DNA of 64,000 nucleotides from Enterobacter genomosp. O. Its GTDB lineage: Bacteria > Pseudomonadota > Gammaproteobacteria > Enterobacterales > Enterobacteriaceae. The stretch's first letter is position 1. The number at the start of each line of letters is the position of its first letter. The position numbers and the translations under genes were made by a program. Under the pieces are notes generated by a model. The model saw only the letters and a program-made list of their open reading frames with translations. It made no database searches and was not told the origin of the DNA. Shown here one piece after another: positions 28,330 through 37,538 of this stretch. The stretch lies in assembly GCF_001022965.1 (NCBI RefSeq), contig NZ_LECZ01000025.1, forward strand, positions 496,001 through 560,000, read 5' to 3'.

Positions 28330-30289
28330 GGTCTGGCTCCCGTAATGCACAGTGCAGATCCACCAGCCTGAAGACAAACTGGCGCGTATGTTCATCTGCC
28401 GCAGGCAGGTGCCGCTCGATGATGTCGGCGAGGCATTCGCGCAAGTGGCTGCTGTCTGCGGTTGCTATCTGATGAAAAAGCGCGTCAACCTCCCTGCCGG
28501 GCGGTGCGTCACCGCGGCGTAAATGCATAACCGAAAGCCCCAGACGCAGCGCGTGCAGCAGCCGGTCAAGCGCCTGCTCTGGCGCATGTTTGCTGCGCGG
28601 CAGGCGCGGCAGCAGCAGGGCGGTGCGGTCCATCATCAGGTTGATCCAGTGCGTTTCATCAACCCGCAGCGTACCCTTCACGCTGCGGCGAGTGTCGCGC
28701 TGGCAGATGTTCAGCAGGCGCGCGATGGCGCCATCCGCCTGCACGGTTTGCAGCAGGCTCATGCTCACGACGGCAAAACCGGTGGCGGCAAAGAGCGCAA
28801 TGGCGGTGTTGGCCGCGACGGCGAAGTCTCCGCTGTAGCGCGCGCCCAGCTCGCACAGAATGGGCAGCGTCAGGGTGATCCCCATCGCCATAAACGTGGT
28901 GGGCGGGCGCGCCTGAAGCGACCCGGCCAGCAGATACGCCGGAGCAAGCACCGCCACCAGCACCGGGAAATCGCTCACCTGCGGCAGCAGCGCAAAGCTG
29001 TAGAGCAGGCTAATCAGCACGCCCCAAAACGAGCCAACGATGTACTTCACGATGTGCGGTGCCGGGGTGTCGAAGCTGCCAAACAGCGTGCAGCAGACGC
29101 CGAGTATCGACATCGCCGTTCCGCCGTCCGGCCATGCTGAGAAGATCCACACCAGGCAGCCGCTCAGGATAATGGCGAAAGCCCCCAGCGCCGTGCGTGC
29201 GGCGGTAAGAGGATCGCGGTGGAACACGTAGCCTTTTGCCGCACGGCTTTGTATCTCCCCGAAGACAGGCTTCGCATGGTGGATGGCTCCGGACAGGCGC
29301 TCGCACTGATGCAGAAGAGCGATAGCCTCCGAAAGGTAGCGAATAAAACTGACCTGCAGCGCGTCTTCAAACGTCTGCGCCTGCGTGGCATACCGCTCGA
29401 TGAGAAGCACACAGCGGTGCCGCAGCGCCTCTGCCGTGCTGCTGGGATCATCGCCTTCACCGGCCAGCCAGGCCTGAACGTCCTCCAGCAATGCCTGCAC
29501 GTCGGCGGGCAGGGTTCCGCTCGCCGGCAGGCGGTCATGTAATTCACAGTTGACGATAACGAGCCGCGCCAGCCGATCGTGAATCGCTTTCCTGGCCTGC
29601 CGCACCGGGGCAGACAGGGCAAAATCATAGGGAATATGGTGGCTTATGCCCTGCAGGAACTGCAGCGCCAGGGCCAGATGCAGCGGGCCGGAAGCCGCGT
29701 CGGGTTTGCCGGCTAAGGTATCCGCCACTCGCCCGCGCGCGGCCCGTAGCGTCTGGGATAGCTTAGCGTTGAACTGGCCCGATACCCGCGCGGGCAGCAC
29801 GTAGCGGTGGATCAGCGCCGCGCAGAGAATCCCAATCGCGATCTCCTGCACGCGGACAATAGCGACGCTGAAGATGCCGCCGGGATCGGACACCGCCGGA
29901 AAGCCAATCAGGCTCGCGGTGTAGCCCGCCAGCACGAAGGCGTACGCCCGGGGCGTGCGTTCCAGCAGGGAGAGCCACAGGCAGAAGGCGATCCAGCCCG
30001 TCAGTACAACGCTGCACAGGATCGGCGTATTCGCGAAGGTGGGGACAATCAGAACGGTCGCGCAGGCCCCGACAACCGTACCGGCCAGCCGGTAGAGGCT
30101 TCTGCTGAGCGATGCCCCCACCGACGTCTGCGATACGATGTAAACCGTAATAATCGCCCATGAAGGACGCTCAAGGCCGATCGACAGGGCGAGGTAATAC
30201 GCGAGCATCGCCGCGGCAAAACTCTTTGCTGCGTAGATAATCGCCCCCGCGTCGTTTCGCAGCACAGGATGAGAGAAAATGTTTTTCAT
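28322..30289 (-). CDS. FUSC family inner-membrane efflux protein, AaeB-like
   Basis: A 655-residue transporter of the aromatic acid exporter class. Two hydrophobic blocks of about five or six segments each (15-170 and 365-510) are separated and followed by cytoplasmic domains, the FUSC layout. RPSWAIITVYIVSQTSVGAS near the N-terminus is a family hallmark. It probably exports p-hydroxybenzoate-like aromatic acids or other weak acids together with the DUF1656 and HlyD partners. It is divergent from the AraC regulator across 76 bases, which suggests control by that regulator rather than a LysR-type AaeR. Confidence 0.9.
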   Translation of the reverse strand: MKNIFSHPVLRNDAGAIIYAAKSFAAAMLAYYLALSIGLERPSWAIITVYIVSQTSVGASLSRSLYRLAGTVVGACATVLIVPTFANTPILCSVVLTGWIAFCLWLSLLERTPRAYAFVLAGYTASLIGFPAVSDPGGIFSVAIVRVQEIAIGILCAALIHRYVLPARVSGQFNAKLSQTLRAARGRVADTLAGKPDAASGPLHLALALQFLQGISHHIPYDFALSAPVRQARKAIHDRLARLVIVNCELHDRLPASGTLPADVQALLEDVQAWLAGEGDDPSSTAEALRHRCVLLIERYATQAQTFEDALQVSFIRYLSEAIALLHQCERLSGAIHHAKPVFGEIQSRAAKGYVFHRDPLTAARTALGAFAIILSGCLVWIFSAWPDGGTAMSILGVCCTLFGSFDTPAPHIVKYIVGSFWGVLISLLYSFALLPQVSDFPVLVAVLAPAYLLAGSLQARPPTTFMAMGITLTLPILCELGARYSGDFAVAANTAIALFAATGFAVVSMSLLQTVQADGAIARLLNICQRDTRRSVKGTLRVDETHWINLMMDRTALLLPRLPRSKHAPEQALDRLLHALRLGLSVMHLRRGDAPPGREVDALFHQIATADSSHLRECLADIIERHLPAADEHTRQFVFRLVDLHCALREPDHG

Positions 30290-30365
30290 GCCGGGATTAT
30301 TACCGGCTTGCAGACCCGCTTAAATACTCTATTCTGTCAAAAAATACCTAAAAGTTGCCAGAATC

Positions 30366-31160
30366 GTGAAGCCTCAACTTGCTCATACGCTGTATGACCC
30401 TGACTCTAGCGCCTCGCCTGCCGTGGCGCGTCATCTGGACTTCGTGGACTACGCCGCGGAAGTGCCGGTACACACCCACCGCAAGGGGCAGCTGATTATT
30501 GCCCGCTACGGCGCGGTCAGCTGCTATGCGCAAAACGATATCTGGATCGTGCCGCCGGACTGCGCCGTCTGGATCCCGGGCGGGATCCCGCACAGCGCGA
30601 AAGCGACATGGAACGCGCACCTGAACTATCTGTTTATTGAGCCCGGCGCGGCGGCGCTGCCGGAGAAGTGTTGCACGCTGGCGATATCGCCGTTGATTAA
30701 GGAGCTGGTCGATCGTTTGACGCATGAGGGCGTTGATTATCCTCCCGACGGCCACGTCGCCAGGCTGACCCGGGTGACGCTGGACGAGCTCGCCAGCATG
30801 CCGCAGCAGAAGCTGAGCCTGCCGGTCTCAGCCGATCCGAAAATTCGCGCCATGGCCGACGCGCTGGTCAGCCGACCGGAGGACAGAAGCACCCTGAAGG
30901 CGTGGGCGAAGCGGCTGGCCCTCAGCGAGCGCTCGTTTGCCCGCCTGATGCAGCGCGAGACCGGGCTGAGCTTCGGGCGATGGCGCCAGCAGTTGCATTT
31001 GATTATTGCCCTGCGGGAGCTGGCAAGCGGCGTGCCCGTCCAGAACGTGGCGACAACGCTCGGGTATGAATCCGTGAATGCGTTTATCACCATGTTCAGA
31101 AAAGCGATGGGCAGCACGCCCGCGCATTACTTTGCCGAACGGAAAAACAGCGGCCGTTAG
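30366..31160 (+). CDS. AraC family transcriptional regulator
   Basis: A 264-residue regulator with an N-terminal cupin (VPVHTHRKGQLIIARYGAVSCY) and C-terminal double HTH (TLKAWAKRLALSERSFARLMQRETG... and VATTLGYESVNAFITMFRKAMGSTPAHYF). The start is GTG at 30366. It is divergent from the FUSC operon and probably controls it in response to a small ligand. It converges with the PanE-like gene, overlapping its stop by 4 bases. Confidence 0.88.
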   Translation: MKPQLAHTLYDPDSSASPAVARHLDFVDYAAEVPVHTHRKGQLIIARYGAVSCYAQNDIWIVPPDCAVWIPGGIPHSAKATWNAHLNYLFIEPGAAALPEKCCTLAISPLIKELVDRLTHEGVDYPPDGHVARLTRVTLDELASMPQQKLSLPVSADPKIRAMADALVSRPEDRSTLKAWAKRLALSERSFARLMQRETGLSFGRWRQQLHLIIALRELASGVPVQNVATTLGYESVNAFITMFRKAMGSTPAHYFAERKNSGR

Positions 31161-32047
31161 CCCGGCCCCTCGCTCCCCGCCGCCAGCAGCGGCACCACCA
31201 CGTCGCTAATGGGAACCGCAATACCGTGTTTGCGGCCGTAGCGCTGGATGACGCCGTTGCGGATATCCCACTCCATCGGACGATCGGCCTGACGGTCGGC
31301 AAGAATCGACGTGCCCAGGTCCTCAGGCGCGCGCTGGAAGTTCGCCAGAATCTCCTGGGCCACAGCATCGTCCAGCTTCGCCCCTTCGGCGCGGGCGACG
31401 GCAAGCCCCTCGCGCAGATAGGCCAGCGCAAGCTCGCTGACATCCTCGCGCCTGAACATCCCGGCGCGGCGGTTGGCCAGCACCATCAGCCCGGCAACCG
31501 CGTTTTGCAGCAGCTTGCGCCAGGCGACGCTCGCGAAGTCTGCCGAGAGCTCAACCGCGCAGCGCGTATCGCGAAGCGCCTCTACTACCCGCTGCGCCTG
31601 CGGCGCGTCCGGCAGCGTCAGGCGGGGTTTGGCGCGCAGCCATACGGAGGCATCCGGCTCGCGCTGCGCAGGGAACCAGACCACCGACGGCAGCACCGTC
31701 GCGCCGTTGACCCACGGCTCCAGCTGGGCTTTCTGCTCCACGCCGTTTTGCAGCGCGCAGACCACGGTGTTTTCATCGCACAGCGCGCGCAGCCACCCGG
31801 CGCTGTCGGCATTTTGCGTCGTTTTTACCGCCACAAATACCAGATCGACAGGGCTCGTGATGACGGCCGGATCGGTTAATACCGGACCCGGCACCACCGT
31901 TTCACCCTCGTCGTAGCGTAAACGCAGCTCAGGATGCGCGGTGCGTCCGCACAGCAGCGGCGTGCGCCCCGCGTCGTGCAGCACTGCGGCAATGGTGGTA
32001 CCAATTGCACCCGGTCCAAGCAGCGCTATGGTTGGATAGTCAGACAT
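31157..32047 (-). CDS. 2-dehydropantoate 2-reductase family protein (PanE-like)
   Basis: A 296-residue ketopantoate-reductase-like enzyme. The Rossmann motif is [15 protein letters not shown] at 9-23. [17 protein letters not shown] and CALQNGVEQ are typical ApbA/PanE segments, and the C-terminal domain has [21 protein letters not shown] with the catalytic-type Lys. True PanE makes pantoate from ketopantoate with NADPH. Enteric genomes carry several paralogues of unknown substrate, so this need not be panE itself. It diverges from ybdK. Confidence 0.82.
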   Translation of the reverse strand: MSDYPTIALLGPGAIGTTIAAVLHDAGRTPLLCGRTAHPELRLRYDEGETVVPGPVLTDPAVITSPVDLVFVAVKTTQNADSAGWLRALCDENTVVCALQNGVEQKAQLEPWVNGATVLPSVVWFPAQREPDASVWLRAKPRLTLPDAPQAQRVVEALRDTRCAVELSADFASVAWRKLLQNAVAGLMVLANRRAGMFRREDVSELALAYLREGLAVARAEGAKLDDAVAQEILANFQRAPEDLGTSILADRQADRPMEWDIRNGVIQRYGRKHGIAVPISDVVVPLLAAGSEGPG

Positions 32048-32152
32048 GAGTCACTCCCCTTTTCGCTAAGCCTGCTAACAGTTATACCACCCAGAAAAAT
32101 GAGCGCCACGTCGTTGTCTATACTCAACACACAACAGACAACGGAGTGCGCC

Positions 32153-33274
32153 ATGCCTTTACCCGATTTCAAATCCTCTGAACCTTTTACCCTCGGCATC
32201 GAACTCGAACTGCAGGTGGTTAACCCGCCGGGGTACGATCTCAGCCAGGACTCCTCCGCGCTTATCGCCGCCGTCAAAGACGACATCAAAGGCGGCGAGG
32301 TCAAACACGACATCACCGAAAGCATGCTCGAAATCGCCACCGGCGTGTGCCAGAACATCGACCAGGCGGCCGCGCAGTTCTCGGTGATGCAGCAGAGCAT
32401 CCTGCGCGCCGCGGCGGAGCAGCATATTCAGATCTGCGGCGGCGGGACGCATCCGTTCCAGAAGTGGCAGCGTCAGGAGGTCTGCGACGACGAGCGCTAT
32501 AACGTCACGCTTGAGCGCTTCGGCTACCTGATTTTGCAGGCAACGGTGTTCGGCCAGCACGTGCACGTCGGCTGTCGGACCGGAGATGACGCCATCTACC
32601 TGCTGCACGGCCTGTCGCGCTTTGTCCCGCACTTTATCGCCCTGGCGGCGGCCTCGCCGTACATGCAGGGCACGGACACGAAGTTCTCCTCGTCTCGGCT
32701 CAACATTTTTTCAGGGTTTCCGGATAACGGCCAGATGCCGTGGGTCAATAGCTGGCAGGAGTTCGAGGGGCTGTTCCGCCGCCTGAGTTCGACCAGCATG
32801 ATCGACAGCATTAAAGATCTGCACTGGGACATTCGCCCCAGCCCGCACTTTGGCACCGTGGAGGTGCGAGTGATGGATACGCCGCTGACGCTCGGCCACG
32901 CGATTAACATCGCCGGACTGATTCAGGCGACGTCCCACTGGCTGCTGACCACACGGCCCTATAAGCATCAGGAGAAGGATTTCCTGCTGTATCGCTTTAA
33001 CCGTTTTCAGGCGTGTCGTTATGGGCTGGAGGGGATCCTGACGGACGTGCACACCGGCGAGCACAAGACCGTGGCGGAAGACATTGCCTGGCTGCTGGAG
33101 CAGGTTGCGCCGTCGGCCGAGAAGCTCGGCGCGACGAGCGCAGTCAATGAAATTGCCCTGCTGTTAAAGCAGGGCAAGAGCGAGGCGCAGCGCATGCGGG
33201 AGTTTATCGCCGACGGCGGCTCGCTTATTTCTCTGGTTCAGAAGCACTGCGAGCTGTGGGCGACGAGTCCGTAA
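32153..33274 (+). CDS. ybdK: Carboxylate-amine ligase, glutamate-cysteine ligase-like
   Basis: A 373-residue protein, near the 372 of E. coli Ybd[21 protein letters not shown] is the GCS2 N-terminus; [17 protein letters not shown] and the C-terminal [10 protein letters not shown] are further family segments. YbdK shows weak ATP-dependent glutamate-cysteine ligase activity. The ATG at 32153 follows CGGAGTGCGCC; in-frame codons reach back to 31934 without support. Its last 50 bases overlap the end of the oppositely oriented RND pump gene. In E. coli it neighbours ybdJ; here several genes intervene. Confidence 0.93.
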   Translation: MPLPDFKSSEPFTLGIELELQVVNPPGYDLSQDSSALIAAVKDDIKGGEVKHDITESMLEIATGVCQNIDQAAAQFSVMQQSILRAAAEQHIQICGGGTHPFQKWQRQEVCDDERYNVTLERFGYLILQATVFGQHVHVGCRTGDDAIYLLHGLSRFVPHFIALAAASPYMQGTDTKFSSSRLNIFSGFPDNGQMPWVNSWQEFEGLFRRLSSTSMIDSIKDLHWDIRPSPHFGTVEVRVMDTPLTLGHAINIAGLIQATSHWLLTTRPYKHQEKDFLLYRFNRFQACRYGLEGILTDVHTGEHKTVAEDIAWLLEQVAPSAEKLGATSAVNEIALLLKQGKSEAQRMREFIADGGSLISLVQKHCELWATSP

Positions 33275-36200
33275 GGCCGTGGCCCCACTCGCGCAGGCGC
33301 TGGAACAGCACGAACAGCGCGGGGATGAAGATAATCCCCACCACCGTGGCCACCAGCATGCCGCTGAACACCGTGGTGCCGATGATGCGGCGGCTCTGGG
33401 CTCCCGCCCCGGTCGCCAGCATCATGGGCAATACGCCGATAATGAACGACACGGCGGTCATCATCACCGCGCGGAAGCGGCGCGAGGCCCCTTCGCGCGC
33501 GGCATCGACAATCGCCATCCCGTCCATGCGCCGCGCGCGGGCAAACTCCACGATCAGGATCGCGTTCTTGGCGGCGAGGGCTATCAATAGCACCAGACCT
33601 ATCTGCACGTACACGTCGTTGGCGTATCCCGCCAACCACAGCCAGACCAGCGCCCCGCCGATGGCGAACAGCACCGAGAGCATCACGCTCGCCGGGAGCG
33701 TCCAGCTCTCGTACTGGGCGACGAGGAATAGCCACGCCATGACCACCGCCGCCAGCACGATCCACATCGCCTGGTTGCCGGTCTGCTGCTCCTGATACGA
33801 CATGCCGCTCCAGGCATAGTCGTACCCGGCTGGCAGGTTTTCCGCCAGAATCTCGCCCATCACCGCCATCGCGGTGCTGCTGCTCACTCCCTCCGCCGCC
33901 GAGCCGCTCACCGACACGGACGGGAACTGATTGTACTGTTGCAGGAACGGCGCGCCGACGGTCGGCGTAATAGTGACGAGGTTGCTCAGGCGCACCCGTT
34001 CGCCGCTGTTGCTGCGCACGAACAGTTCGCTAATCTGCTCGGCGCGCTCGCGCCACTGCATCTCGTTCTGCATCACCACGTGGTAGACGCGGTTGTTGAC
34101 GCTGAAATCCCCGGCGCGCGTGCCGCCAAAGGCGGTTTGCAGGCTGCTGAAGATGCGCGACACCGGCACGTCGAGACGGGCGGCGCGCTCGCGGTCAACG
34201 GTCAGCGTCAGCTGCGGCACGTTGCTGCTCCAGGTGGTGAACACGCGGCTCAGCTGCGGGTGCTGATTGGCTTTCGCCAGCACCTCACGCGTCACGCGCT
34301 CAAGCTCCGCCGGGCTCTGCCCCGCCTGCGCCTGAATGCGCAGGTCGAAGCCGGAGGCGTTGCCCAGCCCCGGCAGCGTCGGCGGCGCGAAGGTCATGAT
34401 GGTCGCTTCCGGCAGGGCCAGCAGCTGGCGCTGCAGGGTGCCCATCACCTCATCCAGCGGCGGCCGCTCGCTCCAGTCCTTCAGCATGATGGAGATAAAC
34501 CCGCCGTTGGAGGCGCTGGTGCCGTTGAGAATGTTAAACCCGGAGACCTGAATCACGTCCTCCACCGCCGGGTTTTTGGCGATTAATTCGCGCGCCGTAG
34601 CCATCACCGCCTCGGTGCGCTCCAGCGAGGCCGCTTCCGGCAGCTGAACGCTGGCGAAGAAGTAGCCCTGATCCTCCTGCGGCAGGAAGCCTTTTGGCAT
34701 CGACGTAAAGCTGAACGCCACTACGGCCGCAGCGCCTGCGGTGGCCAGCAGCGCCAGCCACGGGCGCAGGTTGAACACAGTCACGATGCGGGTGTAGAAA
34801 CCACGCGTGGCGTCCAGCCCCCGGTTGAATCCGCGGAAAATCGCCGCGGGCTGTGCCGGACGCGGACGAAGCAGCATCGCGCACAGTGCGGGCGTCAGGG
34901 TTAACGCCACGAGGCTTGAGAGCGTGACGGCCGTCGAGAGCGTCACCGCAAACTGGCGGTACAGCTCGCCAACAATCCCCGGCAGCAGCGCCACCGGCAC
35001 AAACACCGCCAGCAGCACCAGCGTCGTCGCAATCACCGGCCCGGCAATCTGGCGCAGCGCCAGCGCGGTCGCCGCCGTACGGCTCTGCCCTTCCGCCATC
35101 AGCGTTTCGACGCTCTCCACCACCACGATGGCGTCATCCACCACCATGGTCAGCGCCAGAATAATGGCGAACAGGCTGAGGGTGTTGGCGGAGTAGCCCA
35201 GCGTGTAGAGCACCGCAAAGGTGCCCACCAGCGACACCGGAATGGCGAGCGCGACAATCAGCGTCGCGCGCCAGCTTTGCAGAAACAGGGAAACGACCAC
35301 CACAACCGCCAACATCGTCAGCGCCAGCGAGACGCCGATCTCTTTGATCGTCGCCGCGACAAAGGTGGTGGTGTCGAATTTCACCTCGTACGTCAGGTCG
35401 TCCGGGAAGCGCGTCGAGAGGCGCTCCAGCTCCGCGCGCACCGCGTCGGCCACGCGCAGGGCGTTGGCGGACGGGGTCGGGTAGATGCCGAGGTAGGCGG
35501 AGTCGTGCCCGTTCAGCTGCGCGCCGGAGCTGTAGCTGCGCGAGCCAAGCTCGATGGTGGCGACGTCCTTCAGGCGCACCAGCTGGCCCATTTCACCCGC
35601 GCGGATGATGATGTCGGCAAAGTCTTCGGCCTGGCTTAAGCGCCCCAGCCCGTTGATGGTCAGGGTCTGCTGCTGGCCGTTAAACACCGGCGGCGTGCCG
35701 ACCTGGCCCGCCGCGCCCTGCACGTTCTGCTCGCGCAGCGCCTGCGCCACGTCGTCGGTCGTGACGTTCAGGGCGTTCATGCGGTCCGGACGCAGCCAGA
35801 TGCGCATGCTGTAATCGCGCGCGCCGAACATCTGCACCTGTCCGACGCCCGGCAGGCGAGACAGCGCCTCGCGCACCTGGGTGCTGGCGTAGTTGCTGAC
35901 GAACAGCGGCGTGTGGGTGTTATTAGGTGAGTAAAGACTTACCCCCATCATCAGGTTGGTGGCCCGCTTGCGTACCTGCACGCCGTTTTGCTGCGCCTCG
36001 GCGGGCAGCTGCGCCACGGCCTGCGCCACGCGGTTTTGCACGTCGATGGCGGCGAGGTCCGGGTCGGTGCCCGCCGCAAAGGTGATGTTAAGGCTGTAGG
36101 TGCCTTCGTCCGAACTGGTGGACTCCATGTAGAGCATGTGGTCCACGCCGTTCAGCTGGGTCTCCAGCGGTGCGGCGATGGCCTCCGCCACGTCAGCCGA

Positions 36201-36359
36201 GCTGGCACCCGGCCATGACGCTGACACATTCACGACCGGCGGCGTGATCTGCGGGTACTGCTCTACCGGAATAATCCTCAGCGCGATGGCTCCGAGCAGG
36301 GTGATGACCAGCGCAATCACCATCGCAAAGCGCGGGCGTTTGATGAAAAACGTCAGCAT
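33225..36359 (-). CDS. RND multidrug efflux permease (HAE1/AcrB-type)
   Basis: A 1044-residue proton-driven efflux pump. [21 protein letters not shown] starts the first membrane helix and [10 protein letters not shown] follows. TM4 has the acidic pair in [10 protein letters not shown], and TM10 the conserved Lys in [12 protein letters not shown], the proton-relay residues. Twelve membrane segments and two large periplasmic loops fit the family. It pairs with the adaptor gene 9 bases upstream; no outer-membrane factor is encoded here, so TolC is presumably used. It lies close to ramA, a global activator of efflux. Substrates unknown. Confidence 0.93.
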   Translation of the reverse strand: MLTFFIKRPRFAMVIALVITLLGAIALRIIPVEQYPQITPPVVNVSASWPGASSADVAEAIAAPLETQLNGVDHMLYMESTSSDEGTYSLNITFAAGTDPDLAAIDVQNRVAQAVAQLPAEAQQNGVQVRKRATNLMMGVSLYSPNNTHTPLFVSNYASTQVREALSRLPGVGQVQMFGARDYSMRIWLRPDRMNALNVTTDDVAQALREQNVQGAAGQVGTPPVFNGQQQTLTINGLGRLSQAEDFADIIIRAGEMGQLVRLKDVATIELGSRSYSSGAQLNGHDSAYLGIYPTPSANALRVADAVRAELERLSTRFPDDLTYEVKFDTTTFVAATIKEIGVSLALTMLAVVVVVSLFLQSWRATLIVALAIPVSLVGTFAVLYTLGYSANTLSLFAIILALTMVVDDAIVVVESVETLMAEGQSRTAATALALRQIAGPVIATTLVLLAVFVPVALLPGIVGELYRQFAVTLSTAVTLSSLVALTLTPALCAMLLRPRPAQPAAIFRGFNRGLDATRGFYTRIVTVFNLRPWLALLATAGAAAVVAFSFTSMPKGFLPQEDQGYFFASVQLPEAASLERTEAVMATARELIAKNPAVEDVIQVSGFNILNGTSASNGGFISIMLKDWSERPPLDEVMGTLQRQLLALPEATIMTFAPPTLPGLGNASGFDLRIQAQAGQSPAELERVTREVLAKANQHPQLSRVFTTWSSNVPQLTLTVDRERAARLDVPVSRIFSSLQTAFGGTRAGDFSVNNRVYHVVMQNEMQWRERAEQISELFVRSNSGERVRLSNLVTITPTVGAPFLQQYNQFPSVSVSGSAAEGVSSSTAMAVMGEILAENLPAGYDYAWSGMSYQEQQTGNQAMWIVLAAVVMAWLFLVAQYESWTLPASVMLSVLFAIGGALVWLWLAGYANDVYVQIGLVLLIALAAKNAILIVEFARARRMDGMAIVDAAREGASRRFRAVMMTAVSFIIGVLPMMLATGAGAQSRRIIGTTVFSGMLVATVVGIIFIPALFVLFQRLREWGHGLTDSSPTARSASEPEK

Positions 36360-36368
36360 GATGGCTCC

Positions 36369-37433
36369 TTAATTCAGTATCTGGACGGCAGCGCCGGGCT
36401 GCACGCGCTGCGCGCCGTCAGTAATCGCTCGCTCACCGGGCTTCACGCCGGAGGTGATCTGGAACTGCTGGCCAATCTGGCCGGCGATCTTCAGCGGGCG
36501 CATTTCGGCTTTGCCGTCGGCGTTAATCACCCAGGCAAAGAACCCGTCGCCGTTCTGCTGGACCGCTGCGGCGGGCAGCGTAAGCACCGCCTTCTCGCTC
36601 ATCGGGCGCAAAGTCACATTCACATTGCCGCCGGGCAGAAGCTGATGGCTAGGGTTGGCGAACTCGGCGCGCAGCATCACGCTGGCGGTACGCGGGTCGA
36701 TGCGGTTGTCCACGGACGTCAGCTCGCCGCTGACGCGCTGACCGTTGCTGTCGATCAGCGCCTGCCAGGCCTGCTTCATGGCGCTGATATCCGCATGCTG
36801 TCCGACCTTAGCGGCAAACGCGCCCTCTTCCAGCGCAAAGGCGATGCGGATGGGGTCGAGCTGCACCACCTCGACCAGCACGCCGCTCGCCGGGTTAACC
36901 AGGCTGCCCGCGTGGAACCGGCTGTGCCCCACGCGCCCGTCGATCGGCGAGGTGATGCGGGTGTAGCTCAGAGTGACGTTGCGGGTTTCGAGCCGGGCTT
37001 TCGCCTGCTCCAGCGCGGCGCGGGCGACGTCCCGCTGCATGCGGGCGTTGTCCACGTCGTGACGGCTGATGGCGTTGCTGCTGCCCAGGCTTTCAAAGCG
37101 CGAAAGCTGCTGCTGTGCCTGACGCAGCGTGGCGTCGGCGCTGTTCACTTCGGCCTGCGCCAGACGCAGGGCGGCGCGCGGCTCGGCGTCGTCGAGCTCA
37201 AACAGCACGTCGCCTTTTTTCACGTACTGCCCGTCGCGGAAGTTGATTTTCGTGATCACGCCTTCCGTGCGGGCGCGCAGCTCAACGGTGTGAATCGCTT
37301 CGATACGACCCGGGATCTGACGCTCGGCGGCGTGGGCGGTCTGCTCCACGGCGGCGACGCGGACGGGAATGGCGGCGGCAAATGCGGGTTGCAGGGTGCT
37401 GGCGAGGAGCGCGAACAGGAGTGGGAATTTCAT
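36369..37433 (-). CDS. RND periplasmic adaptor subunit (AcrA-like)
   Basis: A 354-residue membrane-fusion protein. The signal peptide is at 1-19 (ending AFA); no lipobox Cys is seen, unlike AcrA. Lipoyl halves are at TEGVITKINFRDGQYVKKGDVLFELD and ITSPIDGRVGHSRFHAGSLV, with a coiled-coil hairpin at about 95-150 and beta-barrel and proximal domains in the C-terminal half. It is the first gene of the adaptor-pump operon, 9 bases before the pump. Confidence 0.92.
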   Translation of the reverse strand: MKFPLLFALLASTLQPAFAAAIPVRVAAVEQTAHAAERQIPGRIEAIHTVELRARTEGVITKINFRDGQYVKKGDVLFELDDAEPRAALRLAQAEVNSADATLRQAQQQLSRFESLGSSNAISRHDVDNARMQRDVARAALEQAKARLETRNVTLSYTRITSPIDGRVGHSRFHAGSLVNPASGVLVEVVQLDPIRIAFALEEGAFAAKVGQHADISAMKQAWQALIDSNGQRVSGELTSVDNRIDPRTASVMLRAEFANPSHQLLPGGNVNVTLRPMSEKAVLTLPAAAVQQNGDGFFAWVINADGKAEMRPLKIAGQIGQQFQITSGVKPGERAITDGAQRVQPGAAVQILN

Positions 37434-37452
37434 GGGAGTACCTCAGATGTGT

Positions 37453-37532
37453 TCCCCTCACCCCGACCCTCTCCCGCGAGGAGAGGGAGGTCTGAGTTCC
37501 CTCTCCCTGTGGGAGAGGGTTAGGGTGAGGGC
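37453..37532. repeat. Inverted pair of palindromic repeat elements
   Basis: Same element as at 5321-5421: CCCTCTCCC, a few bases, GGGAGAGGG, flanked by CCCTCACCC or GGGTGAGGG. Two units in opposite orientation fill the space between the P-type ATPase stop and the adaptor gene. Confidence 0.85.
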
Positions 37533-37538
37533 AAAAAG

